Source: Maratus speciosus
Taxonomy: Eukaryota > Arthropoda > Arachnida > Araneae > Salticidae
NCBI GenBank assembly: GCA_963932465.1
Contig: OZ010792.1
Coordinates: 280,471,836 to 280,535,835 of the forward strand
Direction of reading: 5' to 3'
DNA length: 64,000 nucleotides
A program made the translations under genes and the position numbers. The notes under the pieces were generated by a model, which worked only from the letters and a program-made list of their open reading frames with translations, had not been told where the DNA came from and did no database searches. Positions 58,416-64,000 of the stretch are shown here, piece by piece (within the stretch, counting starts at the first letter, position 1; each line of letters begins with the position of its first letter).

Positions 58416-58513
58416 ATTTAAACGAAAAGAGGAAGTTAACAGAATATCACTAGAATATATGAAATAACTTATATTAAATAATGCTTTAAAGAAATACTTA
58501 CTATTTAAAAGTA

Positions 58514-59165
58514 CAGTAGAAAATCGATTATCTGAAGTAATTGGGACCGACACTGTTTCGGAAAATCGAAATTTTCGGATAATCGAGAATGCTTCCATTT
58601 TAAGATTATTAAAGAGAAATATATGCAATATTTCTTATTATGGTAACAAGTGCTTAATTAAAATAAAGCACAATAGAAACAAGAATAAATTACCTGAATT
58701 TTAATTTTGAAATTAATTACCTTTTACATATATCACAAGGGTTTGAAAAAATGTTTTGTTTGTCGCAGCTTCGATTGCTTTTAGCTTTGAAGCTCTATCA
58801 ACGATTTTTTTAATATTATTAGTTAACCAGTATCACAGTTTTCCTGCTGCTCCAGCCATGCCAAACCTTTTGCAAAACATTCAAAGGCTTCAAAATTACT
58901 ACTTTGTTCGTTTTCTTCGTTCCACTCCACAGCTTAGGGGAGCTCAAGTTAAATTTGAAGGAACTCTAAGAAAGGGGATCGAAAATATTTATTGTAGTTT
59001 GATAAGAACCACTTGCACACAAGGAATATGAGAGAAAAAAAAAAGCTTTCAAAATAGATTTTGCACACAAGGAATGTGATAGTAAAGAAAAAAAAGCTTT
59101 AAAAATGCATTTCGGTTAATCGAGAGCTTCGGTTAAAATAGTTTCGGCTAAAAGAGGTTCTACTG
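58514..59165 (-). mobile_element. Tigger/pogo-like element with transposase remnant
   Basis: Left terminus CAGTAGAAAATCGATTATCT, right terminus reading inward CAGTAGAACCTCTTTTAGCC, both next to TA (58512-58513, 59166-59167). CAGTAGAAxxTCGATTATC is a typical pogo/Tigger end. The interior keeps part of a transposase tail on the minus strand. A 658-bp relative without coding remains is at 1678-2335. Confidence 0.7.
58820..58925 (-). pseudogene. Tigger-like transposase C-terminal remnant
   Basis: The minus strand reads NFEAFECFAKGLAWLEQQEN then CDTG and a stop. An acidic EAFExxxKxLxWLEQQ segment is the conserved C-terminal tail of pogo/Tigger and jerky-type DDE transposases. The catalytic core is gone, so this is an internally deleted copy. 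Confidence 0.6.
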
Positions 59166-59300
59166 TATTTAATAATGGCTTTTTGTTACATAATACAGTT
59201 AACAGAAATATTGTCTTCTTGCACTTTCCCATTGATCTTGAACAGTGATAAGTAGAACTTTTTATAAACAAAACAGGTGGACAACATTCGTCCCATTTCT

Positions 59301-59860
59301 AGGTGCGTTCGTAATTATATAAATACGTAGCACCTATAGTCGTCGTTCGGTCTGTCTGTCTGTCCGTCCGCATATAACAGAGCAAAAACTACCCAACCGA
59401 ATGGTCTGAAATGTTAAATATATAATTGTTGCAAAATTTTGTCGAGCCATTTCAAATTTTATGAAAATCGGATGTATAGTTTAATGACAGGGACAGTCAA
59501 AAATTTTCCGTTACATTAAGGCCAATGGGAAAAAAATATTGCAAGTGCATTTTAATGCTGTTACAGCCTTCCGAATGGTCTGAAATCTTAAATATATAAT
59601 TGTTGCAAAATTTTGTCGAGACATTTCAAATTTTGTGAAAATCGGATGTATAGTTTAACTACAGGGACAGTCAAAAGTTTTCCGTTACATTACGGCCAGT
59701 GGGAAAAAATTACTGTAAGCGCATTTTAATGATGTTACAGCCTTTTGAACAGAATGAAATTGATATGCACTTATGAAATGCACTAAAATATACATTCAGT
59801 ACAATATGCGGTGCAAAAAATATTTAGAAAACTAGTTATAGTACGAACATTTGTTGCGTT
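59301..59860 (-). repeat. Family B copy 4, inverted
   Basis: It begins with the hairpin AGGTGC...GCACCT (59301-59335), then GTCTGTCTGTCTGTCCGTC (complement of the GACGGAC motif), then two units of about 175 bp mirrored to 51040-51400. Confidence 0.75.
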
Positions 59861-59899
59861 TGACGAGCAATTTCCAACTTGTTTACATGGCAAGTTGGT

Positions 59900-60729
59900 T
59901 TCTCTAACAACGAATTATGTGCACATATGGCAGACGAATAGGAATGGCGCACATTGGGATATTAAATATTTTGGAATGAAATGATTGTATAATCAAAATA
60001 TTCAATAATTGCAATAAGTGGTAAACATAAATTTTTAAAAAGCAAAATATTTTTATTTATTTACATTTCGACATGTTTCGTTGCATCAGACGGCAATATT
60101 CCCGAGAAAATAAAATGATAAAAATATTTTCGAAAAAATTCAAATTGAAAAACTAGTAAACAAAAACAAAAATCAATGAAATTAACTGCAGTATTAAAAA
60201 TGGAAATTTGTGAACGTGAATTATTTGACATTATTGTTTCATGATTCTATGTAGCATTTTTTTTTTCAAATTTTAGGGAGCTCCGTGGATGCTGAATCAT
60301 TGCAAATATTCTCATTGCGTAAGATCTCTATTGATTCTCTGATGATGGATGGCAAATAAGATCTTGACGGATAAATTATTCTACTATTTTTAAAATCTAT
60401 TTGTAAAGGTTCTCTGTTATATTGTCTGGCCAGAGCTGTAGCTTATGGTGATAATGATTATGGCGAGCTCATAGTGATTTTATAATCATTTAATGGTTTC
60501 AATAACAACTTTGTATTTTCATAAAAATGGTTATCAGACAAAAAAAGACGCAGATTATGTGGATGTAAAAAAAAAGTTACAAATAAAAAATTGGTTGGAT
60601 AGAAAATGATAACGATATCAAAAAACAAACCTCCCCTCCCCCCCCCCCAGAGATATGTTACGATATCAAATGAGAGCCCCTTCTCACCCCCCCCCTAAAG
60701 TGTTAACGTTATATATGTACAGCCCACTA
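59900..60729. other. Unassigned DNA
   Basis: No gene recognised. Two poly-C tracts lie near 60640-60650 and 60688-60697. Confidence 0.4.
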
Positions 60730-60945
60730 TTAACCCTTTCAGGGGCAAAGCACTTCCATCCGTGAAATGTTGAAATCATTGAATGACACCGGAATTTAAA
60801 AGCAAATTTATTTGAAAAAAAGTAAAAGCTTTTTTTCGCGTACTTTAAAAGGAAAATTTTCATTTTAAAATCCTGGTGCCAATGTGGATTTTAGGAATTA
60901 AAATTAGGTGGTCCAAAAATGAATCACCGCCGTTCAAGGGGTTAA
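60730..60945. mobile_element. piggyBac-like MITE, divergent copy 4
   Basis: TTAA-CCCTTTCAGGGGCAAAG at the left and CGTTCAAGGGG-TTAA at the right. The body (GGTGCCAATGTGGATTTTAG) is only loosely similar to the other three copies, so it may be a separate subfamily. Confidence 0.55.
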
Positions 60946-60969
60946 AAGAAAAAAGCGTCATAATGTTAA

Positions 60970-61690
60970 TTCTTTTTAGGAATCAAATGAATTAATTTAT
61001 TTTCATTTATATGACTGACTTTCCCCATAAAACTAGGATCAATAACATATGAAAAACAAACCAAAATGCAAATATATCCGTCACCTAATAAACTATTTTA
61101 TTAGGACATTAAAAACTAAGGCTCTCAAGACATACATCAACAATGAAAAAGAAAATCTTAGTTAAATACTTCCTTTAATGCTTTGTAAAGGTAAATTAAA
61201 TGTAAACAATCTTTTTTTAGAGAAAAGGGGTTTCTAACCTGAATTCTTAATCGTAGACGGTGGTTTCCCTGTAAGAAGGGGGAAAAAAACTGATAACCCT
61301 TTTGGCAGACGTCTAGACAAACATTTAAAAATTGTTCCAATCTACCTTAATTTCTGAATGAGCTTGAAGAGAAAGGCCTTTGATTATAAAATCTGCTTTT
61401 GCCTTTAAAAAAAAGAATAGTCTGGTAAGTTTAAATTAATTAAAAAGCAGTAGAATTGCCACTATCCACAGTCAGTAAATAGAGCAATGAACTAACATTT
61501 ATAAGGTCTAGACAAAATTCCAGACATATCATTCGAAAATTATGATAGTTACAGAACTGAATAATCTCAAGTAATTGGTAAACACATTAAACACCGACCA
61601 ATTTATAAACACTTCTTGATTATTTTTTTTTCAGTTGAACGACAATTTAACACGATATACTACTGAATAAATTTTTACAAAGGCTGCAAG
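60970..61690 (+). repeat. Repeat family E copy, uninterrupted
   Basis: Collinear with 1610-1677 joined to 2338-2660 and with 2694-3370, so it gives the empty site of the pogo-like insertion. Confidence 0.7.
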
Positions 61691-61849
61691 AAATAAGTGA
61701 TCGTTAAATTATGAAAATTTACAGTATAACAACGATTTGCAATCGCAATGCGCATGAATATTCTTATTATTTACAATACTGTAAGATACGATATTCTTTC
61801 ATTGTATTTCTACTGCGTCAAAAATTTGAGAAAATAAGAATTTGCAGCA

Positions 61850-62760
61850 AAGAAAAACAAGAACAAAACATCATGCATCAAGCATAGATTATGAAACACT
61901 TTCCAACAGTTCCAGAAATATTTAACTAAACATCACCGTTTAATAAGGTAAAGATGTTTAAGGGGTCTCAGGATTCTTATACTTGGAAAAAAAATGAAAA
62001 AAAGAGACCATTTTCGACATTTAATACCTTAAAATGTGTATGATGTTAAAACTAATTTTTTATTGGGATGCAATATATGTGCATGTTCTATCATTTCATG
62101 CATTTAAAAAATTGCAAGTTGCAGAATTAGCATTTTTAGGGGGCTCCAAACTGTCAGACATTTGATGCAAAAAATTGGTATAACAGTTTACGAGCAGGAT
62201 TACAAAATAAATTTTGCAACTAGAATGAAGATTTTGGTACCTACTTATACTTCAGATTATAATAATTACCCTGAACCTAAATAAACTTGTATTTAAAGCA
62301 TTTTTATTTTTTTAATACAAAGTTGTATTTAGCTAATGCAAAATTTTTAAAATTTCAGCAGTATAATCAACTGAAAAAATTTGGAGAAAAATGACTTCAA
62401 AGTTTCGGAAACGCCGGCGCCGCTTCAGCTAGTGAGCGCTTCAGCTATTGAGTGGGTATAATTCTAAAAGACATAACTTGTGTTCTAACGGGAATTTCAA
62501 GGGAACAGTTATATCAAAATATTCAGAAAAATAAACGTTTAACATCTAAAATAATAAAAATTTCCAAAATTTTGAAGCTTTAAGAGTCCTGAGACCCCAT
62601 AAGAAAACTATTTGGAAAAGGTATAACATATTTTTAAAAAAAATCAGGGATTACCATCCATAGACGAAAAAAATCCGAATTATTTTGTGTGTTCACTCAT
62701 GTATATGATCTATAAGTTTGTATAAATACAACATACTAAGGTAAAATTTGCGCGGGACGA
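61850..62760 (+). repeat. Family B related unit with nested MITE
   Basis: AGCATAGATTATGAAACACTTT at 61879 and CATCCATAGACGAAAAAAAT-like sequence at 62655 match 9308-9470, with a MITE inserted between them at 61962-62599. Confidence 0.55.
61962..62599. mobile_element. Harbinger-like MITE (638 bp)
   Basis: GGGGTCTCAGGATTCTTA at the left, mirrored by TAAGAGTCCTGAGACCCC at the right. TAA flanks both ends (61959-61961, 62600-62602). A 3-bp TAA duplication and GGG-starting ends fit PIF/Harbinger. The family B sequence at 9375-9410 is continuous at this point. No protein. Confidence 0.6.
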
Positions 62761-62929
62761 AAGAAGTCCCGAATTTTTATGATGCATAAATTATTTTAAA
62801 TTTCTTTTTCATATCATGCTATTTGATAATATGCACTGGAGTGGAACTTAATAGAGTAAAACTTGTGAAGACAGAACTTGACTAATAATGAAAAATTTTT
62901 ATTGTCCCTTCGGTGTATGTGTATTGTTT

Positions 62930-63131
62930 ATGACGGCCAATTATCTACACTAGGGGTATGGGCCCGAGGGGGGGGGGTGCCCTAACCCGTATTTACGCAA
63001 AGAAATCCAAGGTTCGAAAAAAACCACGGAAAACTCCGAACGATTAGGCCGACGGGTGCGATTGGGTTCGAACCCTGCACCTCCCGTCTACCAGCTTTGA
63101 GAGCAGAACCTCTCGGCCACTGGTGGGGCTA
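62930..63131 (-). repeat. tRNA-derived SINE
   Basis: From 63131 on the minus strand: AGTGGCCGAGAGGTTCTGCT contains an A box, GGTTCGAACCC is a perfect B box, and the spacing suits a class II (Ser/Leu-like) tRNA head. The body runs to GGGCCCATACCCC. Not a functional tRNA because the acceptor arm does not close. Confidence 0.6.
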
Positions 63132-63139
63132 CTGTCCCT

Positions 63140-64000
63140 TCGGAAGAAATACCTTACAATTTTACCAGTCTAGACAAAAACCTGTCGAAAACGGATTTTT
63201 TTTGTGACACATACGGATTCTGTTTTTACAGGTTTTACTGTACATTGTTTATTAAACCTGTGAAAAAGGACCTGTTTATAACGAATTTCTGATTTAAAAG
63301 TAAAAATTTCACTTTCACAGGTTTTACTGTATGTTGTTTTTATTTACTAGAGTAAAATCTGCTAAAAAGAAAACGTAAAGAATCTGAGAAAAATACCGTT
63401 TTAAACCGATTTTTTGTCTTAGCAGGTATAATTGTATAGTATTCGTACCGTGGGAACAATAAGATTTTTACGTTTAAGATAGTATTTCGTTATAGACGGG
63501 TTGAGTTATAATAGGGTTTACTGTATTTTATGTCCCGATTTAAAAGCCGTTGTCCTGCTTTTTTATCTCCCTATCCCGCTTTTTGGGACACTGGATCAGA
63601 CAACACTAGTCCTCATGTGAAAATTTTAGGTGTCCGATTTAATTAATTAATTAATTAATTGTTTCAGATGTAAATAAAAGATTTTTTAATCAAATTTGGG
63701 GCCTCTGTTACTCCCGGGGCCTTGAGGAATTGCATCCACTGGAGCCCATCATGGCCGACCCCGGTGTTAGCAACACTGCTTCATTCACAAAAGCTTTTTT
63801 TAACACACCTGAATATTGTTCACTCGAACTCTGCGCCGATTTCAAAACATGAACTTTGGAACTATAAGCATTAGCAACAACACACTTCTGAACTTTTGAC
63901 TCTAGTAATCAGCATTATTACGTAAATTTTATCTTTTAATTTGTCGCGATACTCGCGGGTGGCTGATAAGTTATCTTTGATCCGAAGCCTTCTGGAAAAC
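63140..64000. other. Unassigned repeat-like DNA
   Basis: Three AGGTTTTACTGTA-like segments (63227, 63320 and GGGTTTACTGTA at 63512) suggest remnants of pogo-like ends. A (TTAA)n tract lies at 63640-63660. No gene. Confidence 0.35.

Noticed and set aside
63020..63131. Functional tRNA gene on the minus strand
   Set aside because: A and B boxes are present but the acceptor stem does not close and a SINE-like body follows.

Overview
This is a eukaryotic, very AT-rich, gene-poor window. I find no intact host gene, no functional rRNA or tRNA gene, and no conventional spliced coding region. What it holds is layer upon layer of transposable elements. The mixture is a Naiad-type Penelope-like element (PLE), a canonical Penelope-like element, hAT, pogo/Tigger-like, mariner-like and piggyBac-like non-autonomous elements, a Helitron helicase scrap, tRNA-derived SINEs, long-arm fold-back elements and many microsatellites. 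This fits an arthropod, most plausibly a chelicerate such as a spider, where Naiads are known to be abundant. The assignment is inference from repeat content, not proof.

Layout. 1-6.2 kb: repeat family E (tandem copies, split by a pogo-like element), then a ~148-bp tandem array (family A) ending in GACGGAC motifs and a hairpin, then a small palindromic mariner-like MITE. 6.2-12.35 kb: an inverted-arm element and family B tandem units, interrupted by a 1.79-kb long-TIR element with TA target duplications. 13.66 kb: piggyBac-like MITE. 14.575-22.028 kb: a hAT-like element with a perfect 8-bp target duplication, carrying a ~31-bp minisatellite and a nested 5.3-kb Naiad insertion. 22.9-25 kb: a second piggyBac-like MITE and a truncated canonical PLE (RT plus C-terminal GIY-YIG) with a hammerhead-like motif downstream. 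25.4-31 kb: CACTG-TIR element, SINE, hairpin-rich cluster, TGACGTAA/CACGTG repeats, Helitron fragment. 31.2-35.5 kb: two fold-back elements, the second with an antisense CXC-domain scrap. 36.9-38.3 kb: PLE reverse-transcriptase tail between inverted repeats. 39.2-42.45 kb: 3.26-kb long-TIR element at a TA site. 42.8-44.5 kb: hAT element nested in a piggyBac-like MITE. 44.5-49.6 kb: low-information AT-rich DNA. 49.6-56.65 kb: repeats E, G and B, a decayed CXC-protein pseudogene, and a second partial copy of the long-TIR element. 56.65-58.4 kb: second copy of the minisatellite-bearing hAT. 58.5-64 kb: Tigger-like element with a transposase remnant, inverted B copy, fourth piggyBac-like MITE, repeat E, a Harbinger-like MITE and a SINE.

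The best-preserved coding unit is the Naiad-type PLE on the minus strand. A 365-codon frame with the GIY-YIG endonuclease overlaps by ATGA a 554-codon frame with the CxC linker and reverse transcriptase. The two are offset by -1, and a canonical A-AAA-AAC slippery heptamer lies just before the overlap. Several insertions can be dated relative to each other because a second, uninterrupted copy of the host repeat is present in the same window.
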